Shown piece by piece: positions 13,317-23,932 of a stretch of 64,000 bases of DNA (position 1 is the stretch's first letter; each line of letters starts with the position of its first letter). Under the pieces are notes generated by a model. That model saw nothing but the letters and a program-made list of their open reading frames with translations. It was not told where the DNA came from and made no database searches. The translations under genes and the position numbers were made by a program. The stretch comes from Turbatrix aceti (lineage: Eukaryota > Nematoda > Chromadorea > Rhabditida > Panagrolaimidae). Location: contig OZ017766.1 of assembly GCA_963969345.1 (NCBI GenBank), positions 10,788,001 through 10,852,000 of the forward strand. Reading direction: 5' to 3'.

Positions 13317-13982
13317 ATGAGCAGTGCTATAACACGCCGCCAGCCTTCTTCCAGCGTGTTTTCCTCTTCTGATGACGACGAAATTTCTCCAAAGAGGGCA
13401 AGAATGCATTTTGATCCTTCTGTCGAACAAAACGCCAGACACGATCGCGAGCTGTCACCTTCATCTTCACCTGATTCAACAGAAAACGAAAAAGCAACCC
13501 AAGATGATAGCAAGCCACCGACACTCATAAATTCCGATGCAGTATACAGTATCTCAAATTTATTATGTGGTCGTGGTGAGATGAACAACTACTCAAAAGG
13601 TGAACAGATGACTTCACTCGCTAATAGGTCGAGGAGTCCTTCGGTAAATTCCCAAGAATCCCATGAAGTTGATCAGGATCGACAAAATGGATCTGGATTT
13701 GGAAAGATGTCGGGAAAGATCCCGTCGCCCATTCTCGCAGGAGCTCACCTGCCGCCACCTTTCGCATCACCTCAGGCGATGGCTGCGTTGTTACACGCCA
13801 TGCAACAGCCTAACATTCCGAGTCCAGGGCAGCATCCTGGGCATTTTGCGGGGCCGATGCCGGGGCTGGACCCCATGGTCATGGCTGCCATGGCTGCTGC
13901 CGTCGCTGCTGGCGGCGGCGGCGGTGGCTCGGATGAGCAGGGACAGAATCAGGTGGAGGCTCAGCAACAGTCTCAACTTCAG
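13317..13982 (+). CDS. cog-1: NK6 gene exon 1 (residues 1-222)
   Basis: Exactly 222 codons from ATG to the donor CTTCAG|GTAATT. It encodes the acidic/Ser-rich N-terminus, the eh1-like motif at residues 77-83, and a Pro/Met/Ala-rich segment ending in a six-Gly run. The following intron (13983-14126, 144 bp) can be read through in frame, but its translation is Phe-only junk. Confidence 0.9.
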
Positions 13983-16900
13983 GTAATTTTTTTTGTTTTT
14001 CTTCAAGGTTTCGAGTATTCAATGTTTTCAATATTTTCATTTTTTCAATATTTTCATGTTTTCATGTTTTCAGTTTTTTTTTTCAATTTTTTCTTTTTTT
14101 TTAAATCAATTTCCCCGTATTTCCAGCAAATGTACCTGTCCTGCCTCTTCGGACAATTTTCACCCCAACTCGCAGCCGCCGCGGCGCTAAACAATCCTCT
14201 CGGAAGACTCGTTTCCGATCAGCAAAATGCCTTTGCGGCAGCCATGCATCAACAACAACAGCAGCAACAACAGCAACAGTCAACTGCTAATCCGCAACAA
14301 GGTACGGTTTTTTTCCACCTTCTCCGATAGATCCATGCCCATTCTTTCTTTGCACAGCAATAAAAATTTCAAAATTGCATAACATCATCATTGCCATTCA
14401 TTCAGTATTTACTATTTAGTATTTATTTGTCGCACGCACAAATTATACAATTTATGTACGTTTGCAAATAAACCAATTTCTTTTCTTTTGAATGCAACTC
14501 ACCTTTCACCGTCAAAAAATGTATAACATACATATATCGCAACTAATATCGTTTCATCGTTCATTCAATTTTGTGTCATCATACACACATAAATAGATAG
14601 ATAGATAGTGTATGAGTATCTGACGCGCTTGCTTGTTTCTTTCTTCTTTCTTACCTGTCTGTACAGGCACACATGCATATAAGCATGCATGTATATATAC
14701 ATACATGCTGGGATTGGAAAATAGAGAGAAGAATGTAGAGATAGGGTAGGTGTACTGTATCTATTATATATTTTTTCCTTTTCTATCCATTGAAAACGGA
14801 AGGATGATGATGGAGGGGAAGAAAGAGGCGTGGAATCACGCTTGCTTGACTTACAAACATTGCAGACTGGCAAGGTGTTGCTTTACACCTTTCCTTGGTG
14901 TCTATTTACTTTTTAAACTACAGGGAACTTTTTTTTAAATATCCTGTGTTTACAAAAAAAAATTAGTTTTGACGCATTTTGCCAATTTTTACAGACGAGC
15001 CTGAAGGGGCCTAAAAGGACCTGAGAAGGCCTAAACTAACCTAAATAGACTTTATCGGACCGCAAAATTAGGTTTAACACTATCCCATTTCTTTGCAGTA
15101 AATACGAAACTTTGACACATTTTGCCAAACTGCCGACGTAAAACATCTTGTTCGACACATTTCGCCAAACATGTTTTTGAAAATTGGTTTTTTTCATCAT
15201 TTTCAATTTCGCAACCAAAAATTGTTTTTTTTCACACCTCAATCGATACCCTACCTGGCCATGTTATTGTTAAACCCGCGTACGTATTCCATTCCATCAA
15301 AAAACGAAACAAAAACTTTTGCTACATTTTCACAATGATTCATTTTTCCTCGAAAAAAAATTGCGCCCACAGTCAAAAAATTGTACGTGTAATCAAATTT
15401 TTTTTTCATTTTTCAGGCAACAAAAGTCCTAATACCAGTTGTTCGAGTACGAGTGGTAATACTAATACACATCACCTTCCACCACACATGCATCAGCTAT
15501 TTCCATCGTTTCCCCCAACTTCTGGATCCGGCTCTGGATCCTGCAAGCCAGGGTCACTTCACAGCGACTTTTTTTCATCTCTACCCGGTATATCGACTTC
15601 CACGGCTTCCGGTGGTCCACCGTCGATGATTGGCGGTGGCGGGCATAACGGACTACAACTTTCGCCCAATTCTATGGTTTTGCAGAAAAAGCAGTCGAGA
15701 CCGACTTTTACCGGACATCAGGTGGGATTTTTTTAGCATGTTTTTGGAGTTGTTTTTAATTTTGTGAGTTTTGCAGATTTTCATGTTAGAAAAGAAATTT
15801 GAGCAAACCAAGTATCTTGCGGGAAGCGATCGGGCTCAGCTGGCGAAGGAGCTCAACATGAGTGAGAGTCAAGTCAAGGTGGGTTCTTGAAAACAAAAAA
15901 TTTTTTAGGGGGGGGGGGTGTATTGGGGTACTGTAACTCGGGCGCGGCCAATTGGGGTCAATGAATTTTTTTTGTGTGGAAACTCAGTTTTGGCACATTT
16001 GGGTCCAAACACTGAAAAAAAATTACATCCAAGAAAAACTGCAATATGTACATAAAAAATTTTACAAAGGATGCAAAATTTAAGGTAATCTTGTTTTTGA
16101 AATGAAACACTTGAGAAATGAATAACGTTCAAAATGTGCTTATTTTGTTATAAAAAGTTAAAAATGCACCGAGTAACATGCAAAAGTTGTTACTTTGTTA
16201 CTTCACTTTTTTGAAGTAACAACTTTTTTGTTTATTTCGTTACTTTTCATTTTGCGAGTAACATTTTTTGCGCTTATTTTGTTACTTTAGGTGCGCCGAA
16301 TAACATTCGAAATTTGCTGTTTTATTACTTTTGTTTTTGCAAGTAACATTTTTTGTCGTTATTTTGTTACTTCAGATTTTGCGAGTAACAGCTTTTGTCA
16401 CAGTTTTGTTACTTTAACTTATCATTTTTTTCGATTTTAATTTTTCATTTTCCTGGCGTTATTAGTAAAATATTAGACTAATTAGCAGTGTAATAATCGT
16501 AGTATGCCTGTCAGACATGCAACAAGCTGTACACGCTCCCGTGCAAGATGATCGCCGTGTCATGTCGCGACATGCCCATTGACAGAGAAAGAAACGATAC
16601 TTTACAACTATTTAGACACACAATCTCCTTTCTTTTCTCCCTTTCTGCTTTTTTTTCCATCTTCTTCTGTGAATATAAGCATTTGCTCGTGTTCGTCGTC
16701 GATGATCGTCAAATGACGACGATCATTTATTTATCTATTCAATGAGAAAAAGACAAAAACGATTTGTAGAGACAACAGAATTATAATTCATAAGAGATTC
16801 ATAAAAATACAGTGTTTGTTTGTCTCATGAAAAAAGAACGAGACTCAACTCGGCAATGAAGGGAGGGGGGGGGTATCTTGTCTTTCTTCCTTCTGTTTGG

Positions 16901-19866
16901 TGTGATCATCTTCTTCTTCTCCTTCTCATTTATGACTTGCGTGCATGCGCGCGCGGCGGAAGGGGGATCGGATCGGCAGCAGTCATCGTCGACGACTCAT
17001 GTCAATGCCATGTTTTTGGCACATTAGCATAAATTTTTGTCATCATCTGTCGGATGCAATGAGAGCATGAACGAAAGTTTGAGGGGTGGATGAATCAAAT
17101 TTGGACACCGAAACTTCATAAAAATAGCCATTTCACTTTTTTTATTTTTGTAAAATTTTTAAATTTTGCCAAAATTTTTAAAGAACATTAAAAAAAATTT
17201 TTTTTTGTGATCTATAGAATTCAATTTTGCTAAAAACGTCTAAAAAATAAAAATTACGGTTCAAAATGCTAAAAACGCAACAAACAAAAAATTTACTCAA
17301 GTCATAAAAAAATCCCATTTTACACCCTTCGCGCATCTTACATGACAGTGTTGCGCATGCGAATGGCATGCATGACAAGCATAACGGCAGATGTCACCTA
17401 AACTTCATTTGTCTGTCGCTTGTTGCCCAAACGATAAACTGTCCTAATAATTGTGACAGCCTACTAATATGTATCTTAATATTATGGGTGCGCAACTGGC
17501 ATTTATGTATTTATGTGCAACTGCTTTTCCTTCGTTTTTCGTTTCCTGAGGGATCGGATGCTAAATACATATTTACAAAAATAAATATAACAGCTTTTGT
17601 CAATTAAAAAAACCGTTGACGACATTTTTGTCGTCAAATGACAGTAACAATAATAGTCGCAATTTTTTGAACGTAAAGGCTGAGCAAGGTAGAAAGCGCT
17701 TTGTACACCAGAATAAAAAAAAAGAAAGGTGACATTGAATTTAGCGGCGGTGAAGTGATTTTTTTCGTTCATTCTGTCTTTCTTTGACAAAGAAGAGAAC
17801 AAGTAATTGATACAAAATGCCACAAAGCGGTCGATTGATGAAAAGAGCGAACAATCAAGCATGTCGGCAGGTCGGCAGGCAAGATGAGGCTCAAAAGAAA
17901 GGAAAGGAAGGTGCGCAAGTGTTTTTTCTGTGAACGGGGACTAAACAGGTCGGAATAACGTTCAAAAGTTGCAATTTCATTTTTTAAAGACAGTTTTCAC
18001 GAATAACACTTTTTGGCGTTATTTTGTTACTTTTCATTTTGCGAGTAACATTTTTTGCGGCTATTTTGTTATTTTAGGTGCGCTGAATAACCATAACGGC
18101 AGATGTCACCTAAACTTCATTTGTCTGTCGCTTGTTGCCCAAACGATAAACTGTCCTAATAATTGTGACAGCCTACTAATATGTATCTTAATATTATGGG
18201 TGCGCAACTGGCATTTATGTATTTATGTGCAACTGCTTTTCCTTCGTTTTTCGTTTCCTGAGGGATCGGATGCTAAATACATATTTACAAAAATAAATAT
18301 AACAGCTTTTGTCAATTAAAAAAACCGTTCTATGACTTCTGTTTTCGGGTGTAGCATTTTTTGCTGTTATTTTGTTACGTCGAATTTTGAGAGTAACAAC
18401 TTTTGTCACTGTTTTGTTACGTTTGGTGCGCTGCACTTATCATTTTGTAAAATTTTTAAAAATTAACGGAATTTTCATTTCTTCGAGGTTTATAAAAAAT
18501 AAAAGGAAAAAATTCAGAAAAAAAACTTTTTTTCAATCAGTTTATTTTCTTTTCGTCTTTTTGTTCGTCTTTTTTAACTTTATATAACTTCAATTAGTAA
18601 AAAACTTCGTCTTACTTTGTTTCATTTTTTTCATTACGGTACATTTTTTTTGATTATCTCTAATTTTTCTCAATTTTTTTCCCATACACATACTACCGTA
18701 ACCCAAAAAAATTGAATGCTAAGATACAGCCACATCATTTTCCTTTCCATCTCCCAGCAAGCACTGTGCAACATTTTTATTTGTTTACAGTGAGTGGCAA
18801 ATAAAAGCCATCTTGCCTAGCCAACCAACCAACTATCATGATGATGAGGCAGGCAGCGTAAGGGACAGATGTTTGTTGATTCTGTGTTTGTATATAGACG
18901 CAGGCAAGATGCACATGAATTTAGGGTAAAGTCATCAGGAAAAATGAAAGAAAGAATTTTTTTTAATCAATTTGCAAATTGTCTACACATATAACTTGTG
19001 TCATTCGTTTTTTTTTTCCTTGGGCTTTCTTCGCAACATTCAACAAGCGAGGGAACCAAGCAGATGTTGTACAGAATGATGAATCATGAATTTATCGTAT
19101 CTCGCAATTGTTTGCTTTTCCGGGGGAAAATCATTTTTAAACGTATAATAAATAAATTGCAAAGATGAGCGAACAGTGCAGTGTATTTTTTTGCAAACGG
19201 GTACGAACATTTTGATATTTTTTTGGGGGATAAATCAAACCCGATTGAAAATTTTTGTGTTTGCGAATGAACACAAAAAAAACAACCAAATATGTTCGCA
19301 GAACAAAACGAACAGACGCAAGTGTATACGGTACAATTTTATTTTTTCACTGATACAAAAAAAATTTGGACAAGGATGTCAGTTTTTTTAAATCAATTTC
19401 GTCCCGCAATATTTTTTTGAAAAAAACATAAATGCACGATAAATTTTTAGATAACAAAAAAATAAAAAAACAAAAAAAATAAAAATTTTTCAAAAAAATA
19501 CATTTTCCAAAAAATCCAAATCAATAACTAAAATTCCATTTTTTCCAGGTATGGTTCCAAAACCGCCGAACAAAGTGGCGCAAGAAGGAAGCCGCCGACC
19601 AGGCCATTGTCCACCAGGGAAACAACCACAACAACCTCGGTAATAACCATCGAAAAGACAGCAGCAGCAGTCATCCCTCTCCCTCTTCGTCACCTGATTC
19701 TGCCGGTCAGGCGCCCCCAATGCTCTCCGCTTCGACTCCGACATCTTCCATCGCTGCCGCAGCCGCAGCCGCTGCCGCTGCCTTCGGCGCTTCCGATATG
19801 AGCGCTCTCCTCGCAGCCGGCGTCTCTCCACTCTCTGCCATGCTGATTAGCTCCAAGACGCAATAA
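13317..19866 (+). CDS. cog-1: NK6-class homeobox transcription factor (cog-1/Nkx6-like)
   Basis: Five exons (13317-13982, 14127-14301, 15417-15721, 15777-15878, 19549-19866) join in phase to a 521-residue protein ending at TAA 19864-19866. Residues 77-83 (YSISNLL) form an eh1-like motif, the Groucho-binding repressor motif of NK6 proteins. Residues 264-273 are a Gln run, and Ala-, Gly- and Ser/Pro-rich linkers surround it. The homeodomain is residues 371-430 and complete: helix 3 reads [17 protein letters not shown] with W48, F49, Q50, N51 and R53 intact. The stretch [13 protein letters not shown] is characteristic of Nkx6/HGTX/COG-1. It should be a nuclear DNA-binding repressor; in C. elegans cog-1 acts in ASE neuron asymmetry and in vulval and uterine development. 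The C-terminus has an Ala run and ends in LISSKTQ. ATG 13317 is the first in-frame ATG. Confidence 0.93.
14127..14301 (+). CDS. cog-1: NK6 gene exon 2 (Ala/Gln-rich)
   Basis: The acceptor is GTATTTCCAG|CAAATG and the donor CAACAAG|GTACGG. Its 175 nt encode residues 223-280 plus the first base of codon 281, including AAAAA and a ten-Gln run coded by mixed CAA/CAG. Confidence 0.88.
14302..15416 (+). other. NK6 intron 2 with repeats
   Basis: 1115-bp intron. It contains a short GATA tetranucleotide run near 14595, a degenerate GGCCTAAAAGGACCTGAGAA-type array at about 15000-15055, and a family C repeat at 15098-15170. Confidence 0.7.
15098..15170 (+). repeat. Dispersed repeat family C, copy 2
   Basis: TTTGACACATTTTGCCAAAC followed about 40 bp later by TTCGACACATTTCGCCAAAC, matching the arrangement at 8909-8980. 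Confidence 0.5.
15417..15721 (+). CDS. cog-1: NK6 gene exon 3 (start of homeodomain)
   Basis: The acceptor is CATTTTTCAG|GCAACA and the donor GGACATCAG|GTGGGA. It completes codon 281 and runs to residue 382. It is Ser/Gly/Pro/His-rich, then enters the homeodomain with [12 protein letters not shown] (371-382). Confidence 0.9.
15777..15878 (+). CDS. cog-1: NK6 gene exon 4 (homeodomain helices 1-2)
   Basis: 34 whole codons between GTTTTGCAG|ATTTTC and GTCAAG|GTGGGT, residues 383-416, covering helix 1, helix 2 and the start of helix 3. The preceding intron is only 55 bp (15722-15776), a typical compact nematode size. Confidence 0.92.
16120..16425 (+). repeat. 42-bp hairpin repeat family A, copy 1
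   Basis: Array of GTTACTT...GAGTAAC modules at about 42-bp steps, alternating with the GGTGCGC...GAATAACATT variant. It lies in NK6 intron 4. Confidence 0.8.
17380..17617 (+). repeat. Exact 238-bp direct duplication, copy 1
   Basis: Begins CATAACGGCAGATGTCACC and ends AAAAAAACCGTT. It appears identical to 18092-18329 (712 bp offset, no indel). The inner ends AACGG/CCGTT form a 5-bp inverted repeat. No coding content is evident. Confidence 0.9.
17953..18445 (+). repeat. Hairpin repeat family A, copy 2, interrupted
   Basis: Same family as 16120-16425. The 238-bp segment 18092-18329 sits inside it, replacing part of the GAATAACATTCG... module. Confidence 0.75.
18092..18329 (+). repeat. Exact 238-bp direct duplication, copy 2
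   Basis: Copy of 17380-17617 located within a family A array. Flanking sequence is repeat on both sides (GCGCTGAATAAC to the left, CTTCTGTTTTCGGG to the right), so this is the derived insertion and not the source. Confidence 0.88.
19549..19866 (+). CDS. cog-1: NK6 gene exon 5 (recognition helix and C-terminus)
   Basis: The acceptor is CCATTTTTTCCAG|GTATGG. It encodes [17 protein letters not shown], then Asn/Ser/Pro-rich sequence, a ten-Ala run and a hydrophobic end ([13 protein letters not shown]) before TAA. Confidence 0.93.
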   Translation, partial: VWFQNRRTKWRKKEAADQAIVHQGNNHNNLGNNHRKDSSSSHPSPSSSPDSAGQAPPMLSASTPTSSIAAAAAAAAAAFGASDMSALLAAGVSPLSAMLISSKTQ

Positions 19867-20221
19867 AAAACAACTGATTGATGAATTTTTATAAAAATAT
19901 TTTTAATCATTTGAATTTTTTTTTTGTTTTTTTGTTCGTTGTCTTCCTGCGCATTTGTGCCGAATGATCTCAAATAAGATCCCATTTTCAACGGTTCGTC
20001 TTTTACTTATATCAGTAATATTTTTTTCTTCAAATAATATTAGTCGGCAGCAGAAACCAATTTCGGCCTTGCACTTTGCTTTTTCCCTCTTTTTTTCGGC
20101 CGGTGACTAATATGCCCATTCTAATAACTGCAATATGATCAAAACCGTATAATAACCAATAATTCATTAGCAATCTGATTTTTTTCCTTTTTTTAAAGTT
20201 GTATTTGTTTTAACATTTGAA

Positions 20222-20228
20222 ATACAAA
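20222..20228 (+). promoter_or_regulatory. Candidate lsy-6 microRNA seed site
   Basis: ATACAAA is the complement of lsy-6 nucleotides 2-8. In C. elegans lsy-6 represses cog-1 through 3' UTR sites. Here one 7-mer match lies 356 nt past the stop codon and upstream of AATAAA at 20308. A chance match in AT-rich sequence is quite possible, and lsy-6 itself is not visible in the window. Confidence 0.35.
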
Positions 20229-20307
20229 TTTCTGCTTTTTGTACTCCATTATTGCTGTATTTTTTACCATTGATATTTTTTCCATATTTGTGCGCTTATA
20301 TTTTGAT

Positions 20308-20313
20308 AATAAA
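20308..20313 (+). terminator. Candidate distal poly(A) signal of NK6 gene
   Basis: AATAAA about 440 nt past the stop codon, before the repeat copy that starts near 20500. Confidence 0.4.
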
Positions 20314-20499
20314 TTAAGTATTATTTTCATTTCAACGGGATCTGTGCAGTCAATTTTAATTGGGCGGACAAACATTTTTTGTGTGAAGTATCCTGACACC
20401 CAACATTTGTGACATTTTATCAAAAATCAATCAGAATCAGTACTAAGCATACCTGATTTGCAGCGGTAAAAAACAAAGCTACAAAAAAAACAAAAAAAA

Positions 20500-20776
20500 C
20501 AGAAGTAATACTGTAGCAATTGTCAAATGTTATGCAGCGCACCAAACGTAACAAAACAGTGACAAAAGTTGTTACTCGCAAAATCCAAAATAACAAAATA
20601 ACGTCCAAAAATGTTACTTCCAAAAACAGAAGTAATAAAACTACGATATTCGAATGTTATTCAGCGCACCTAAAGTAACAAAATAAGCACAAAAAATGTT
20701 ATTCGCAGAAGGAAAAGTAATAAAATAGCGCCAAAAAGTGTTACTTTCAAAAACAGAAATATCTAACAAAATAGCG
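20500..20776 (-). repeat. Hairpin repeat family A, copy 3
   Basis: Reverse-oriented array (GTTACTCGC..., CAGCGCACC...) just downstream of the NK6 3' UTR. Confidence 0.8.
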
Positions 20777-22286
20777 AAACTCGAAAGCGAAAAAAAAGTA
20801 TTTGATAAAAATCGATCGACAAATCTCTTTGATAAGTGTCTCGTCTCAATCGGTCAAAAAAAGTTCACATCAATTTTGAGCAAAGTCACGAAGCAAAAAC
20901 AAACCACGTCATTGTGTCTCGTATTTTGTTTGATCTTTTTATTGATTACACAGAATTCGGTTTTTGGTTGGTCTCTCTCAAAAAAAATCATTTTTTTGCA
21001 AAAAAAACTTTGCAGCTACAGCCGCATTATGATTTTTTTTGCCAGACTCATGACATCAATCCTGTGATTGTTAGGAATGTGATATACAGATTTTTTTGTG
21101 GTTATCAACAGCCATTTTTTTCTGTTAGTGTGTAAAAAGTATGTTTTGAATATCTCTTCCATTTCTGTATACGATGCGATTTCACTCATTTCAGACAAAT
21201 AACGATCGCGTCTGTTTTCTAAAACTGAATTTTTTTTCAGCAAATTGATTTAGTTTACTAAATATGTGCCTGATTTTTTACTTTTTTACCAAATATGAAT
21301 AAAACGAGCCAAGCCTGGTTTTCCGGCAAACTTAAAAAAAGTGTATCGTTTTTGTTACCCTACAAATTTTACTTCCCGGTTTTGTATTTATTTGTTGCCT
21401 TTAAAAAAAATTATCCATTGTTTTCAAAATCCTAGAAATGACGTAAATACGTTTATTCATATACCAATGTAAATAAACAAAACTCCAAGGTAAAGCATTA
21501 TTACAAAAGCGAAAACAATACTAAACTTGACATTTTACCAGTTTTTTTGCATAAATAAATGCCGTTATAAATATATTTATTTGTCTTCCCACTATTTTTT
21601 TTGTATACGAATAATATTTCACGTGAAATAGAATTCATAATTACATAGTTCGAAAATTTTAAATAAATCATCTAGAAATTCTTAGTATGTATCAAATATA
21701 AAAAATATACTAAAATAATTCAAGTTGCAGCGAGGCATTTGAAATGGTGTCTATTTGCACTTTTTGGCGTACATCAATAAATATAATTTTTTGATGTCAT
21801 GAAGTTTTTTAATCGTGTTCTTTTTTTGTTGCTAGTATATTTTTTTCCGGCTGTCTTTTACAAAAAAATAAGTTATGTTAAATTTTGTGAGATCAAGATT
21901 TTCAATATGGCATAAAAAAATTTTCAAAAAAAAAATAAAAATAAAAACGTGTTTTTTTTTTCAAAAAAAAGTTGTTATCGTACACAACACAAAATCTCGA
22001 ATACAATTTTTGTTTTTCAAGAATTATTGACGTAATTAATATTTCCTACGCAATGAAAAGAGACAATGAAATTGTACTGTTTTTAAAAATAACTCTATCC
22101 CCATTTTTTCACTTTTCAAAAGCCTGTGTTATGGCTTTTATTATGAATACGTAAACAAAATGATTAAAACAAAGTTTGTTCTGTGAACTTTCATTTTTGT
22201 TTCTCGCAAAATGAGCGGAAAAATGGCAGCGTTTTGCTAGTTGGGCTTGAACTGGTGCATTTGCTTTTGCTTGAGAGTTGAAAAGA

Positions 22287-22306
22287 AGAGAGAGAGAGAG
22301 AGAGAG
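22287..22306. repeat. AG dinucleotide microsatellite
   Basis: Uninterrupted AG repeat, about ten units. Confidence 0.85.
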
Positions 22307-22537
22307 CTAAAAATTAATGAAAACTATTGAACATCCATTTATTTTTCATGTTTATGTTATAATTAAAAAAAGTTTTGTACTCTTTTGGGGTGCACTGAAA
22401 GAAAATTGCTTGAGCTTTTTTTCTTTAGAAAAAGTTATCTTACGTTCGCAATAAAGAGTTAACAGATACGGTATAATTTTTTTACCGTATCGTTCAACTT
22501 TATTGAAAGTTTTTGTGTAAAAGTGTATTTTGTCTAC

Positions 22538-22577
22538 CGATACACTTTTTGTTATACTCGTTACAAAAAGTGTATCG
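22538..22577. repeat. Palindromic repeat family D, best hairpin
   Basis: CGATACACTTTTTG (22538-22551) and CAAAAAGTGTATCG (22564-22577) are perfect inverse complements, 14 bp, with a 12-nt loop. This is the least degenerate member of the family. Confidence 0.6.
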
Positions 22578-23897
22578 CATTCAAAAAAGTGAGCAATTTT
22601 ATGGTTTCCATATTCGAAGTAGTGTCACCAAACTTTTTGAAACAATGACAAAAAATTAATTTTTTTCTGCTGTTCGTTCGTGTTCGTTCTCGAACAGTGT
22701 CAAAATTTTTCATACATTTTTCGTAAACAGAAGTACAGTAATCTTCTGTTTACCACCCATGAAGGTTCGTTATCATTCTGTGTTTAGTAAGTGTATTAAG
22801 GGACCTAAAAAAATTATTTGTCATTTTTGACCAAAAAAGTGAAACTATTATGCTAATTGTGCAAATTGCTCTAAAGTGCTGTAAAGTACTTTATCAAAAA
22901 ATCGTAACATTTACCGTTTCTAATAACTTATTAATTTTCGTTTTTAGTAAATTACATACAAAAAAAACTTGATTAACAAATTTCAAAACACACAAAAAAA
23001 AACAACACAAAAACACAAGTTCGCTTACGTCCATTTCACAGAATTAGTGAGTATTATTTTTGATAAAAAAAATTTCAAGTTGTAAACATGTTTGAATAAC
23101 AGCGAATTCATTTTTGCTAGTTTGTTGTACGTTTTTTTTTCTGACTTTCAAATGCATAACATGCACTTTTTTTCACCCCTACGATTTTTTGTTTGTGTGC
23201 ACGCATAATTTGTTGAAGAAAAAAAGAGAGAGTGCAAGCATGTGCCAAAAACAAACTAGCGGAACATCAAAATTGCATACTACTTGTGTTTATTTTACTA
23301 TTTTTTTTGTTGAAATTTATTTTGACCGTTTTTCATTTTTTTCTGTACAAAAAAAATATCTCTGCAGAAAAGTTTTTTTCTTTTGTTGATTTTTGATTTT
23401 CTGCCCCCGACATAAATTTTGTTGTACTATATAATTTATTGCTTTTGACATTTTAGTATACTTGAAAATAACTTTTCATATCTAATACACTTCTCAAAAT
23501 TGTTCCAAAAAAGACTGAAAGAAAGCAACGGAAACACTTTGTCACGCATGCAATTTTCATCAAAACTACTAAACTTCATTTTTTTTAGGCTGTCGGGAGC
23601 GAAAAACTGTCGGGGAACGGATGTTGTGTGTACTATGAATAAATGACTTTTTGGGAGTTTTTCGATCATGATTTATCTTTATCGTTTTTTTTTTACTTTT
23701 TTTTGGAACTAACGAGCTTTTTTTGTGGCTTTTAGTTTTTTTGCGAACAAACACAAACATTTTGAAAATCTTTGGTTGAAAATTTAACGGAACGCCATTT
23801 TTTTACACTTTGATAAAAGCACGGATTTTTATAAATAGTACATACCTTTATTTTCATCGATAAACTTTTCTTAACAAAATTTTGTACTGTAGGTGAT

Positions 23898-23932
23898 TAC
23901 ACTTTTTTGAACACAAAATGTGTATCGTATTC
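23898..23932. repeat. Palindromic repeat family D, degenerate copy
   Basis: TACACTTTTTTGAACACA followed by AAATGTGTATCGTATTC, the same arm sequence as the other copies. Confidence 0.35.

Larger units (their letters stand above)
15879..19548 (+). other. NK6 intron 4, 3.67 kb, repeat-laden
   Basis: Splits the homeodomain between VK and VW in helix 3. It holds two copies of the 42-bp hairpin repeat (16120-16425, 17953-18445), both copies of an exact 238-bp duplication, GC-richer blocks at about 16500-16590 and 16920-17010 that could be regulatory, and otherwise AT-rich filler. Confidence 0.85.
19867..20330 (+). other. Probable 3' UTR of NK6 gene
   Basis: An AATAAA overlaps the stop codon (19862-19867) and another lies at 20308-20313. 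If the distal signal is used the 3' UTR is about 450 nt and includes the lsy-6 seed match at 20222-20228. Confidence 0.5.

Noticed and set aside
20738..21067. 109-codon plus ORF after repeat copy 3
   Set aside because: Begins inside the repeat, is Lys/Phe-rich, and an overlapping frame is equally open. No supporting signal.
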